Source of the DNA: JAATGA01 sp047605605 | GTDB taxonomy: Bacteria; Pseudomonadota; Alphaproteobacteria; Rhodobacterales; Rhodobacteraceae | Direction: 5' to 3' | Assembly (NCBI GenBank): GCA_047605605.1 | Contig: JASGFG010000031.1 | Span: forward strand, 1 to 38,579 | Length of the DNA stretch: 38,579 nucleotides | In this document: piece after piece, positions 1 to 6,701 of the stretch | How positions within the stretch are numbered: position 1 is the first letter of the stretch | Layout of the letters: every line of letters begins with the position of its first letter | Position numbers and translations under genes: made by a program | The notes under the pieces: generated by a model | Told to the model about the DNA's origin: nothing | Seen by the model: only the letters and a program-made list of their open reading frames with translations | Database searches by the model: none

Positions 1-30
1 CTGCAAAGCCGACCTTTTCCGCTGCAAAGA

Positions 31-59
31 TTGACGATTGCGCCCCGCACCAATAGACG
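31..59 (+). promoter_or_regulatory. Possible lysK promoter
   Basis: A good -35 box (TTGACG, 31-36) is followed after 17 bp by a weak -10 (TAGACG, 54-59), placing a start site near 66, about 50 bases before the likely lysK start codon. The -10 match is poor, so this is only a candidate. Confidence 0.3.
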
Positions 60-113
60 GGCCTTCGCCCGCCCGGCACGGGGCCGCGGGGGCAGATGCA
101 AGGGATGACGCCC

Positions 114-1694
114 ATGACCGCGCTCCGCGATGCCGCGATGAAATCGAAAGCCTGGCCCTTTGAAGAGGCCCGCCGCATCCTGAAGCGTTACGAGAAAAAG
201 GCGCCGGAAAAGGGCTATGTCCTGTTCGAGACCGGCTATGGCCCCTCTGGCCTGCCGCATATCGGCACCTTTGGCGAGGTGGCGCGCACCACGATGATAC
301 GCCGCGCCTTCGAGGTGATCTCCGACATCCCCACCCGGCTTTTCTGTTTCTCGGACGATCTGGACGGGATGCGCAAGGTGCCCGACAACGTGCCGAACCG
401 CGACATGCTGACCGAAAACCTGCAACGCCCGCTGACCAGCGTGCCCGACCCCTTTGGCGAATACCCCAGCTTTGGCGACCACAACAACGCCATGCTGCGC
501 CGGTTCCTCGACACCTTCGGCTTTGAATACGAGTTCTTTTCGGCGACCGAGTTCTACCGCTCGGGCCGGTTCGACGACACGCTGCGGCTGGCGGCGGAAC
601 GCTATGAAAAGATCATGGACATCATGCTGGCCAGCTTGCGCGAGGAACGCCAGCAGACCTATTCCTGCTTCCTGCCGATCCACCCCGAAACGGGGCGCGT
701 CCTTTATGTGCCGATCAAGCATGTCGACAAGGTGAACCATACCGTCACCTTCGACGACGACACGGGCCGCGAATGGACCCTGCCCGTCACCGGCGGCCAT
801 GTGAAACTGCAATGGAAGCCCGACTTCGGCGCCCGCTGGGCCGCGCTGGACGTGGACTTCGAGATGTATGGCAAGGACCATTCCACCAACACGCCCATCT
901 ATGACGGCATCTGCGAGGTGCTGGGCGGCAAAAAGCCCGAGCATTTCACCTATGAGCTTTTCCTGGACGAACAGGGGCAAAAGATCTCGAAATCCAAGGG
1001 CAACGGGCTGACCATCGACGAATGGCTGACCTATGCCTCGACGGAATCCCTCAGCTATTTCATGTATCAAAAGCCGAAAACGGCGAAGCGGATGCATTTC
1101 GACGTGATCCCCAAGGCGGTGGACGAATACCACCAGCAGCTGAAGGCCTATGGCCGTCAGGATGTGGATGGTCAGGTGAACAACCCCATCTGGCACATCC
1201 ACAACGGCCTGCCGCCCGCGTCGGACATGGTGGTGCCGTTTGCGATGCTGCTGAATCTGGCATCGGTGGCGGGGGCCAAGGATGCAAAGGGGCTTTGGGG
1301 CTTCATCCGCCGCTATGCGCCCGAGGCCAGTCCCGAAACCAACCCGCAGATGGATCAGGCCGCAGCTTTCGCGGTACGCTATTTCAACGATTTCGTCGCG
1401 CCGAACCGCGCCTTCCGCCTGCCGTCCGACAAGGAGCGCGCGGCGATCACCGACCTGCGCGGGCGGCTGGCGACGTGGGACGGCGGGCTGGATGCCGAGG
1501 CGTTGCAAACCATGGTCTTTGCCGTCGGCACCGACCACGGGTTCGAACCCCTGCGCGACTGGTTCAAGGCACTGTATGAGGTGCTTCTGGGCGCGTCCGA
1601 AGGCCCGCGCTTTGGCGGGTTCATCGCGCTTTACGGCGTGGATGAAACCATCGCGCTGATCGACCGGGCGCTGGCGGGGGAACTGGCGAAATGA
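114..1694 (+). CDS. lysK: Class I lysyl-tRNA synthetase
   Basis: Charges tRNA-Lys with lysine in the cytoplasm. The class I type is identified by the HIGH-like motif in PSGLPHIGTFGE near the N-terminus and the KMSKS-like KISKSKGNG near residue 290. Most bacteria use the unrelated class II LysS; alphaproteobacteria commonly use this archaeal-type enzyme. Three in-frame ATGs lie at 96, 105 and 114. I chose 114 (MTALRDAA, 526 aa) because it has AGGG at 101-104 at good spacing and fits the usual family N-terminus; a start at 96 would give 532 aa. The stop overlaps the next gene by ATGA, so the two are probably translationally coupled. No class II lysS is visible in the window. Confidence 0.95.
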   Translation: MTALRDAAMKSKAWPFEEARRILKRYEKKAPEKGYVLFETGYGPSGLPHIGTFGEVARTTMIRRAFEVISDIPTRLFCFSDDLDGMRKVPDNVPNRDMLTENLQRPLTSVPDPFGEYPSFGDHNNAMLRRFLDTFGFEYEFFSATEFYRSGRFDDTLRLAAERYEKIMDIMLASLREERQQTYSCFLPIHPETGRVLYVPIKHVDKVNHTVTFDDDTGREWTLPVTGGHVKLQWKPDFGARWAALDVDFEMYGKDHSTNTPIYDGICEVLGGKKPEHFTYELFLDEQGQKISKSKGNGLTIDEWLTYASTESLSYFMYQKPKTAKRMHFDVIPKAVDEYHQQLKAYGRQDVDGQVNNPIWHIHNGLPPASDMVVPFAMLLNLASVAGAKDAKGLWGFIRRYAPEASPETNPQMDQAAAFAVRYFNDFVAPNRAFRLPSDKERAAITDLRGRLATWDGGLDAEALQTMVFAVGTDHGFEPLRDWFKALYEVLLGASEGPRFGGFIALYGVDETIALIDRALAGELAK

Positions 1695-2086
1695 CCGCGA
1701 TCACCGGCGGCTGCCTCTGTGGCCTTGTCCGCTATCGGGCCGAGGGTCCGGTGGTCAATGCCCGCGTCTGCCATTGCCGCCTGTGTCAGAAGGCGGTCGG
1801 CGCCGCCTTCAACGCCCGGCTTCTTTTCCCCCGCGCGGCGGTGGAAATCACCGGCGATGTGGCGGAGTTCCCCTCGTCCGAGGCGATCCAGCGCGGGTTC
1901 TGCCCGCGTTGCGGCACGACGCTTTATTCCCACCGCCATGCGGCAGGGATGATCGGCATGACGGTCGGCTCGCTGGACGACCCCGCAGTCTTCGCGCCCG
2001 AGTGCCATATCTTCACCGCCTCGAAGCAGCCCTGGGTGACGATCCCCGCGGGCGTTCCCGCCCATGAAGGCCCTGCCCCGGCTTGA
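1691..2086 (+). CDS. GFA-family zinc-binding protein (CENP-V/GFA domain)
   Basis: A 131-residue single-domain protein of the glutathione-dependent formaldehyde-activating (GFA)/CENP-V family. The zinc ligands are all visible: CLC at 8-10, CHCRLC at 27-32 and CPRC at 71-74, with an ECH at 104-106. The family binds two zinc ions; a few members act on S-hydroxymethylglutathione, but most, including those of this short type, have no proven substrate. The start codon overlaps the lysK stop (ATGA), giving a two-gene unit with lysK. No formaldehyde-oxidation genes are nearby, so an enzymatic role should not be assumed. Confidence 0.85.
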   Translation: MTAITGGCLCGLVRYRAEGPVVNARVCHCRLCQKAVGAAFNARLLFPRAAVEITGDVAEFPSSEAIQRGFCPRCGTTLYSHRHAAGMIGMTVGSLDDPAVFAPECHIFTASKQPWVTIPAGVPAHEGPAPA

Positions 2087-2100
2087 TGCCGGGGATGAAC

Positions 2101-2121
2101 TGGTCATATCTTTGGACCAAT
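2101..2121. promoter_or_regulatory. Possible operator of the FadR-type regulator
   Basis: An inverted repeat, GGTC (2102-2105), nine bases, then GACC (2115-2118), lies directly upstream of the ribosome-binding site of the regulator gene; the right half is also a 9-bp palindrome TTGGACCAA (2112-2120). TGGT...ACCA half-sites are typical of the FadR/PdhR/LldR branch. The position suggests autoregulation. The spacing is longer than in PdhR sites, so this is tentative. Confidence 0.35.
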
Positions 2122-2136
2122 TCCGCAGGGGGCCAT

Positions 2137-2904
2137 ATGCCGTTCGTCAAGGTCCAGCCCGAAAAGCTGTCGCAAAGCGTGGTCCGCCAGATCGAGCTGC
2201 TGATCCTGCGCGGCATCCTGCGCCCCGGCGAACGCCTGCCCGCGGAACGCGAGCTTTCCGACAGGATGGGCGTCTCGCGCCCCTCGCTGCGCGAGGCGAT
2301 CGGCGAGTTGCAGGACCGCGGCCTGCTGGTCAGCCGCCCCGGTGCGGGGCTGTTCGTGGCCGATGTGCTGGGATCGGCCTTCGCCCCGGCGCTGATCCGG
2401 CTGTTCGCGACGCATGACGACGCGGTGTTCGACTACCTGTCCTTCCGCCGGGATATGGAGGGACTGGCCGCCGAGCGCGCCGCGCGTCTGGCCTCGGACA
2501 CGGACCTTCAGGTCATCGCCGCGATCTTCGCCAGGATGGAGGTCGCGCATGGCAAGCGCGATCCTTCGGACGAGGCGGAACTGGACGCCGCCTTTCACAT
2601 GTCGATCATCGAGGCCAGCCACAACGTGGTCATGCTGCATATGATGCGGTCGATGTTTGACCTTTTACGACAAGGCGTCTTTTACAACCGGCAGATGATG
2701 TTCAGGAACCGCATGACGCGGGACCAGTTGCTGGACCAGCACCGCGCCATCAACACCGCTCTTCAGTCCCGCGATCCGCAGGCCGCCCGCGCCGCGGTCG
2801 AGACGCATCTGGCCTTTGTGGAACGCGCGCTGTCGGACCAGATCAAGGCCGACCGGAACGAGGAAATCGCCCGCCAGCGGTTCGACCACGAACAGGGGCG
2901 CTGA
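2137..2904 (+). CDS. GntR-family transcriptional regulator, FadR/FCD subfamily
   Basis: A 255-residue DNA-binding regulator. The first ~75 residues form the GntR winged helix, with the recognition segment SRPSLREAIGEL and the typical lead-in GERLPAERELSDRMGV. The rest is the all-helical FCD effector domain; the metal/ligand-binding pattern is visible in LDAAFHMSIIEASHN and in the later DQH and THL histidines. FCD domains bind small carboxylates. The arrangement is close to PdhR/LldR-like proteins, but the effector cannot be told from sequence. The start at 2137 is preferred over an upstream ATG at 2083 because GCAGGGGG lies just before it and the earlier residues overlap the possible operator. 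The targets are unknown; the neighbours are not obviously metabolic targets. Confidence 0.88.
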   Translation: MPFVKVQPEKLSQSVVRQIELLILRGILRPGERLPAERELSDRMGVSRPSLREAIGELQDRGLLVSRPGAGLFVADVLGSAFAPALIRLFATHDDAVFDYLSFRRDMEGLAAERAARLASDTDLQVIAAIFARMEVAHGKRDPSDEAELDAAFHMSIIEASHNVVMLHMMRSMFDLLRQGVFYNRQMMFRNRMTRDQLLDQHRAINTALQSRDPQAARAAVETHLAFVERALSDQIKADRNEEIARQRFDHEQGR

Positions 2905-2995
2905 TCGGCGCCCCGCCGCCAGCGAGATCGTCACCCCCTTTTCCCCCCTGCAAGATGCGCCATCTTTCAGACAGGCAACGCAGAAGGATCAACCC

Positions 2996-3430
2996 ATGCG
3001 CGTCATGGTCATCGTCAAGGCAACGGCGGACAGCGAATCCGGCCGCCCGCCCACCACCGAAGAATTCACCGCCATGGGCGCCTTCAACGAGGAACTGGTC
3101 AAGGCCGGCATCCTGGTCGAGGCGGACGGGCTGAAGGCATCCTCCCATGGCAGGCGCGTGCGCTTTGACGGCGCCAGCCGCACGGTCACCGACGGCCCCT
3201 TTCCCCATCCCGACGAATTGATCGCCGGGTTCTGGATCTGGAACGTGGCGAACATGGACGAAGCGGTGGAATGGGTCAAACGCTGCCCCAATCCGATGCG
3301 CGGCCCCAGCACAATCGAAATCCGCCCGTTTTTCGAGGCAGCGGACTTTGGCGACAGCTTCACCCCCGACCTGCAAGAGCGCGAACAGCGGCTGCGCGCC
3401 GAAGTCGACCGCCAGCAAGGCCGGAAATGA
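2996..3430 (+). CDS. YCII/DGPF-domain protein
   Basis: A 144-residue protein of the YCII-related (DGPF) superfamily, which has a ferredoxin-like fold. The diagnostic DGPF motif is present in VTDGPFPHPDE, followed by the conserved GFWIW strand and the EAVEWVKRCP helix. These proteins are often encoded beside ECF sigma factors, but none is present here. The enzymatic role of the family is unsettled. The start at 2996 has a good ribosome-binding site (AGAAGGA, 2982-2988). The gene is followed within a few bases by a strong terminator. Confidence 0.82.
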   Translation: MRVMVIVKATADSESGRPPTTEEFTAMGAFNEELVKAGILVEADGLKASSHGRRVRFDGASRTVTDGPFPHPDELIAGFWIWNVANMDEAVEWVKRCPNPMRGPSTIEIRPFFEAADFGDSFTPDLQEREQRLRAEVDRQQGRK

Positions 3431-3460
3431 AAGAAGCCCGGCGTTTCCGCCGGGCTTCCT
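3431..3460. terminator. Bidirectional terminator between the YCII gene and atpF
   Basis: A perfect 11-bp stem, GAAGCCCGGCG (3433-3443) with CGCCGGGCTTC (3448-3458), has a TTTC loop and sits between convergent genes. On the minus strand it is followed by TTTCATTTCC, so it best serves the ATP synthase operon; the plus side lacks a clear T run. Confidence 0.8.
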
Positions 3461-3478
3461 CAAGATCTTGTCAAAGCT

Positions 3479-4033
3479 TCAGTGCAGCTTGGCTGCAACC
3501 TGATCAATCGCCGCGTCGATCGAGGCGGCCGCCGCCTCGGGCGTCGCCTGTTTCGCCAGCACGTCCGAAGCTGCGGCAACGGCGACCGAGACCGCCTTTT
3601 CCCGCACTTGGCGGATGGCGCCAGCCTCGGCCGAGGCGATCTGCTCTTCCGCCGCTTGCAGGCGGCGGGCGATGGAAACCTTCAGGTCTTCCTTCGCCTT
3701 GGCCGCCGCGGCCAGAGCTTCCTCACGCGCCGAAACAACGATGCGCTCGGACTGTTCCATCACTTCCTTCTGCTTCTTCTCATAGGAAGCCAGCAGCGCC
3801 CGCGCCTCTTCGCGCAGGGCTTTCGCCTCTTCCAGCTCGGCCCTGATGGTGGCCGCGCGGGAATCGAGCATCGCGCCCAGTTTGCCCGGAATGCCCGCGT
3901 AAAGCAGGATGCCGACAAAGATCAGGAAGGCGATCAGGACGATGAAATTGGTGTTGTGAAGCGAAAAGAACGGACCCGAAGCCGCCGCCGCAGGGCTGGC
4001 TGCAAGGGCAAGAAGAACCGCAAGACGTTTCAT
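3479..4033 (-). CDS. atpF: F0F1 ATP synthase subunit b
   Basis: One of the two peripheral-stalk subunits (184 aa) that hold the F1 head still against the rotating c-ring. It starts with a signal-like hydrophobic stretch ending in ASPAAAASG, then one membrane helix (about residues 30-50, TNFIVLIAFLIFVG), then a long charged coiled coil rich in A, E, K and R. It is the last gene of the F0 operon; its start lies 3 bases from the b' stop. Having both b and b' is typical of photosynthetic and related alphaproteobacteria, where they form a heterodimer. Transcription ends at the hairpin centred near 3445. Confidence 0.93.
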   Translation of the reverse strand: MKRLAVLLALAASPAAAASGPFFSLHNTNFIVLIAFLIFVGILLYAGIPGKLGAMLDSRAATIRAELEEAKALREEARALLASYEKKQKEVMEQSERIVVSAREEALAAAAKAKEDLKVSIARRLQAAEEQIASAEAGAIRQVREKAVSVAVAAASDVLAKQATPEAAAASIDAAIDQVAAKLH

Positions 4034-4036
4034 CGC

Positions 4037-4567
4037 TTACCCTTTCAGCTTGGCATTGACGGCAGCCGTGACGGAGCGCGCGTCGGCCTTGCCGCCCAGG
4101 GCCGCGACCAGTTCCTTGGCCGTGTCCTTGGCAACCTCGGCCACCGCATCGGCGGCACCGGCGCGGATCTCGTCCAGCCGTGCAGCCGCTTCGGAGGCTT
4201 TCGCCCCGATCTCGGCATCCGCCTTGGCGGTCGCCACGTCCAGATCCTTCTGGATCTCGGCCTTGGCGTCGGCCACGATCTTGGCCGCCTCGGCACGAGC
4301 CTGGGCCAGCGCGTCGTTATAGGCCTTTTCGGCGTTCATCGCCTTTTGCTTCAGTTCCTCGGCCGCGGCCAGATCGGCGGTGATCGCCGACTTGCGCGCC
4401 GCAAGAACCCCGCCCACGCGCGGCAGGGCCACGCGCGATAGCACGAAATAGATCACGACCAGCGTGACGACCAGCCAGAAGATCTGGTTGGGAAAGGTCG
4501 AAACGTCGAGTTGCGGCATCCCGACGGCATGACCGCCCGCAGCGGCCTCATGCGCTTCTGTAGCCAT
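4037..4567 (-). CDS. atpF2: F0F1 ATP synthase subunit b'
   Basis: The second peripheral-stalk subunit (176 aa), also named atpX or atpG in alphaproteobacteria. After a short N-terminal tail there is one membrane helix (about residues 30-46, IFWLVVTLVVIYFVLS), followed by the b'-typical PRVGGVLAARKSAI and a long alanine-rich coiled coil. It pairs with AtpF to clamp the F1 head to subunit a. The start has a strong ribosome-binding site (AGGGGGA on the minus strand). A large hairpin separates it from atpE, so its dose relative to subunit c may be set at that point. Confidence 0.93.
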   Translation of the reverse strand: MATEAHEAAAGGHAVGMPQLDVSTFPNQIFWLVVTLVVIYFVLSRVALPRVGGVLAARKSAITADLAAAEELKQKAMNAEKAYNDALAQARAEAAKIVADAKAEIQKDLDVATAKADAEIGAKASEAAARLDEIRAGAADAVAEVAKDTAKELVAALGGKADARSVTAAVNAKLKG

Positions 4568-4595
4568 GTCGTCCCCCTGGGAGTCTGATGCGAAA

Positions 4596-4628
4596 CCGGG
4601 CCGGAGCGGGAAAACCCCTCCGGCCCGG
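4596..4628 (-). other. Strong intercistronic hairpin after atpE
   Basis: An 11-bp perfect stem (CCGGGCCGGAG at 4596-4606 with CTCCGGCCCGG at 4618-4628) continues, past one bulged base, into GGG-AAAA-CCC, giving about 14 pairs. On the transcribed strand it is followed by TTTCGC. It could be a partial terminator or a 3'-end protector for atpE mRNA. Confidence 0.75.
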
Positions 4629-4634
4629 ACCGAC

Positions 4635-4651
4635 GATCCTGTGACAGGATC
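4635..4651 (-). other. Second hairpin overlapping the atpE stop
   Basis: A perfect 7-bp stem, GATCCTG (4635-4641) and CAGGATC (4645-4651), with a 3-base loop, overlaps the atpE stop codon at 4650-4652 and lies directly upstream, in the mRNA, of the larger hairpin at 4596-4628. Confidence 0.6.
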
Positions 4652-4895
4652 AGACGGCGAACATCAGCAGGAGGGCGATCAGGAACGAGAAGATGCCCAG
4701 AGCTTCGGCGAACGCGATGCCGACGAACAGGTTGGCCGTCTGCGAGGGTGCAGCCGAGGGGTTGCGCAGGGCGCCCGCCAGGAAGTTCCCGGCAATGTTG
4801 CCCACGCCGATCCCGGCGCCGCCCAGACCGATGGCGGCCAGACCGGCACCGATGTATTTGCCCATGAGCGCGAGTTGTGCGACTTCGCCTTCCAT
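4650..4895 (-). CDS. atpE: F0F1 ATP synthase subunit c
   Basis: The 81-residue proteolipid that forms the rotating c-ring. It has two membrane helices joined by the polar loop around ALRNPSAAP (the R-N-P loop touches subunit gamma/epsilon). The ion-binding carboxylate is Glu64 in FAEALGIF. No sodium-type Gln or Thr signature is seen, so it should carry protons. The first helix has the glycine repeat GLGGAGIGVGN that sets ring packing. The start at 4895 has a strong AAGGAGA ribosome-binding site. A longer in-frame reading upstream exists but only this part matches the family. Two hairpins follow the stop. Confidence 0.95.
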   Translation of the reverse strand: MEGEVAQLALMGKYIGAGLAAIGLGGAGIGVGNIAGNFLAGALRNPSAAPSQTANLFVGIAFAEALGIFSFLIALLLMFAV

Positions 4896-4939
4896 CTGGT
4901 GTCTCCTTTTTGGAATTGGCTTGGATTGTTGACCGGACC

Positions 4940-5713
4940 TTAGTGGTGGGCGTCGCCCACCGCGTCCTTCAGGTAGACGCAGGTCAGGATGGTGAACACA
5001 TAGGCCTGAACCACTGCCACCAGCAGTTCGAGGCCATAGATTGCAGTGACGGCGCCGACGGCCACCGGCGAGATGACGGCCATCGAGGCAAAGCCCGCGA
5101 ACACCTTCATCACCGCGTGGCCCGCCATCAGGTTGCCGGCAAGACGAATGGAATGGCTGACCGGGCGGACGAAGTAGGAAATCACCTCGATGATCGCCAA
5201 CACCGGGCGCAGCGCCAACGGCGCGGACGACACCCAGAACATCTTCAGGAAGCCGGGGCCCTTCTTGATCAGACCCAGCAGCGTGACCCCCAGGAACACC
5301 AGCAGCGCCAGCGTCACCGTCACCGCAACGTGGCTGGTGGTGGTGAAGGACATCGGGATCAGGCCCAGCAGGTTCGCGAACAGGATGAACAGGAACAGGG
5401 TCATCACATAGGGGAAGTATTTCACCCCTTCGTGCCCGGTCACATCCTCGACCATGTTGTGGATGAAGCCATAGATCAGCTCGGCCACCGACTGGCTGCG
5501 GTTCGGCACGATGGCCCGGCGGCGGGTGCCGTAGACCATCAGCGCGATGATCACCAGCGCGGCGATCGCCATCCACAGCGTGACGTTGGTCACGTCATAC
5601 CAGTGGATGTTGGTCGTGCATTCGTTGACGGGCGTTGCATGGTCGTCCGAGCAGAACAGTTTGGTCACGATGAACTGATCCATCGGGTGGATCGCAAAAC
5701 CGCCTTCAGCCAC
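4940..5713 (-). CDS. atpB: F0F1 ATP synthase subunit a
   Basis: The 257-residue static membrane subunit that provides the two proton half-channels. The essential arginine is Arg190 in SIRLAGNLMAGH, facing Glu64 of subunit c. Five to six membrane segments are visible, including residues 46-61, 103-119, 128-149 and the last two helices around 205-245. The N-terminal tail has two cysteines (21 and 32) that would lie outside the membrane, so a disulfide is possible. The start overlaps the end of atpI by 8 bases. Confidence 0.95.
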   Translation of the reverse strand: MAEGGFAIHPMDQFIVTKLFCSDDHATPVNECTTNIHWYDVTNVTLWMAIAALVIIALMVYGTRRRAIVPNRSQSVAELIYGFIHNMVEDVTGHEGVKYFPYVMTLFLFILFANLLGLIPMSFTTTSHVAVTVTLALLVFLGVTLLGLIKKGPGFLKMFWVSSAPLALRPVLAIIEVISYFVRPVSHSIRLAGNLMAGHAVMKVFAGFASMAVISPVAVGAVTAIYGLELLVAVVQAYVFTILTCVYLKDAVGDAHH

Positions 5714-6065
5714 GACCTTCTCCTTCGCCCGGCGGCTGTGCCGCCTGTTCCGTGCCGGCGGCCGGGGCCGCCTTGTTCATGTCCGCCGCGGTGCGGATCA
5801 TCACTCGCACCCCCGCGATGAAGCCCATCAGACCCAGGAGGATCAGGAAGATGGGCAGCGTGCCGAACACCCGGTCCAGCCCGTAGCCGATGCCCAGACC
5901 CAGGACCATCCCCGAGACCAGCTCCAGCACCATCCTCCAGGCCACCTCGCCCTGCGAGAAACCTGCGCCCGTCGCGCCCGCGATCCGTTCCGGCGCCTTG
6001 CCCCGCATCTTCGCCAGCCGCTCGTCCAGCGAGCGAAGGCGGTCGTGATCGGGTTTTTCGGCCAT
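5706..6065 (-). CDS. atpI: ATP synthase assembly protein AtpI
   Basis: A 119-residue membrane protein of the AtpI/AtpZ family, which helps assemble the c-ring and may move magnesium. After a charged N-terminus with the family motif RLRSLDERLAK there are two hydrophobic helices, about residues 43-68 (RMVLELVSGMVLGLGIGYG) and 72-93, joined by LDRVFGT, then a flexible Pro/Ala/Glu tail. The longer reading frame starts at 6113, but 6065 (MAEKPDHD) fits the family and lies downstream of the likely promoter. It is the first gene of the F0 operon. Confidence 0.88.
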   Translation of the reverse strand: MAEKPDHDRLRSLDERLAKMRGKAPERIAGATGAGFSQGEVAWRMVLELVSGMVLGLGIGYGLDRVFGTLPIFLILLGLMGFIAGVRVMIRTAADMNKAAPAAGTEQAAQPPGEGEGRG

Positions 6066-6091
6066 GAACGCGCCCCGCGACAGTCGGGGGA

Positions 6092-6120
6092 TACCTAACG
6101 GCGCCGTGATCATGAGTCAA
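6092..6120 (-). promoter_or_regulatory. Likely promoter of the atpI-B-E-b'-b operon
   Basis: On the minus strand a strong -35 box TTGACT (6115-6120) and a -10-like TAGGTA (6092-6097) are separated by 17 bp. Transcription would start near 6085, giving a leader of about 20 bases before the AtpI start. Confidence 0.45.
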
Positions 6121-6231
6121 GGCGGATAAGCCGCGAGGTTTCCTGTGCAACCCACTGATAAATCGTGAATTTCAAACAGGCACCGGATTGCCCGTGGGCC
6201 GGTTTGCCCGCGACAGGCCCGCCCGGCATAT

Positions 6232-6272
6232 TCAACCTTCCGGTTGACCAATTGCCGCGCCCCCCCGATAGT
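6232..6272 (+). promoter_or_regulatory. ArsR-gene promoter with overlapping operator-like repeat
   Basis: TTGACC (6244-6249) and GATAGT (6267-6272) are 17 bp apart, so transcription should start near 6279, which is the A of the ATG; no ribosome-binding site precedes it. An inverted repeat TCAACC (6232-6237), TTCC, GGTTGA (6242-6247) overlaps the -35 box, the expected place for an autorepressing ArsR protein. Confidence 0.5.
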
Positions 6273-6278
6273 CGGGCC

Positions 6279-6629
6279 ATGTCCGACCGCCTGTCCCTTG
6301 TGTTTTCCGCCTTGGCCGACCCGACGCGGCGGGCCATCCTGACCATGCTGCTGGAGGATGACATGGCCGTCACCGACGTGGCGGAACCCTTTCACATGTC
6401 GCTGACCGGCATTTCCAAGCATCTTCAGGTGCTGGCGGGGGCGGGGCTGATCCGGCAGGAGCGGCTGGGCCGGGTGACATGGTGCAAGTTTGACCCCGAC
6501 GCGCTGCGCGAGGCCTCGGTCTGGATGCAGGGCTTCGGACAGTTCGACCCGGTGGACCTTGACGCTTTCGAGAAGTTTCTCGAAACCGAACTGGGCGAGG
6601 ATGCGCCGCAACAGGACGGCACACCCTGA
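6279..6629 (+). CDS. ArsR-family winged-helix regulator
   Basis: A 116-residue DNA-binding repressor of the ArsR/SmtB fold. The opening LVFSALADPTRRAILTMLLE is the family signature, and the recognition helix is in MSLTGISKHLQVLAGAGLI, followed by the beta-wing RQERLGRVTWCKF. It lacks the ELCVCDL metal-binding cysteines of arsenic sensors; Cys in VTWCKF is the only one. Close relatives usually sit beside an SRPBCC/AHSA1 protein, but here the regulator is alone between the atp operon and the T6SS cluster, convergent with clpV. The start at 6279 was chosen over 6165 by homology and by the promoter position. Confidence 0.85.
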   Translation: MSDRLSLVFSALADPTRRAILTMLLEDDMAVTDVAEPFHMSLTGISKHLQVLAGAGLIRQERLGRVTWCKFDPDALREASVWMQGFGQFDPVDLDAFEKFLETELGEDAPQQDGTP

Positions 6630-6642
6630 AACCGAAGGCAGA

Positions 6643-6662
6643 CCGGGGACATTCGCCCCCGG
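6643..6662. terminator. Weak hairpin between the ArsR gene and clpV
   Basis: A 6-bp stem (CCGGGG at 6643-6648, CCCCGG at 6657-6662) lies between the convergent genes. There is no T run on either side, so a terminator role is only suggested by its position. Confidence 0.3.
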
Positions 6663-6701
6663 CGCCGAACGTCCGCCCTCTCGGGGGTCCGCAGAAAAGC
6701 C

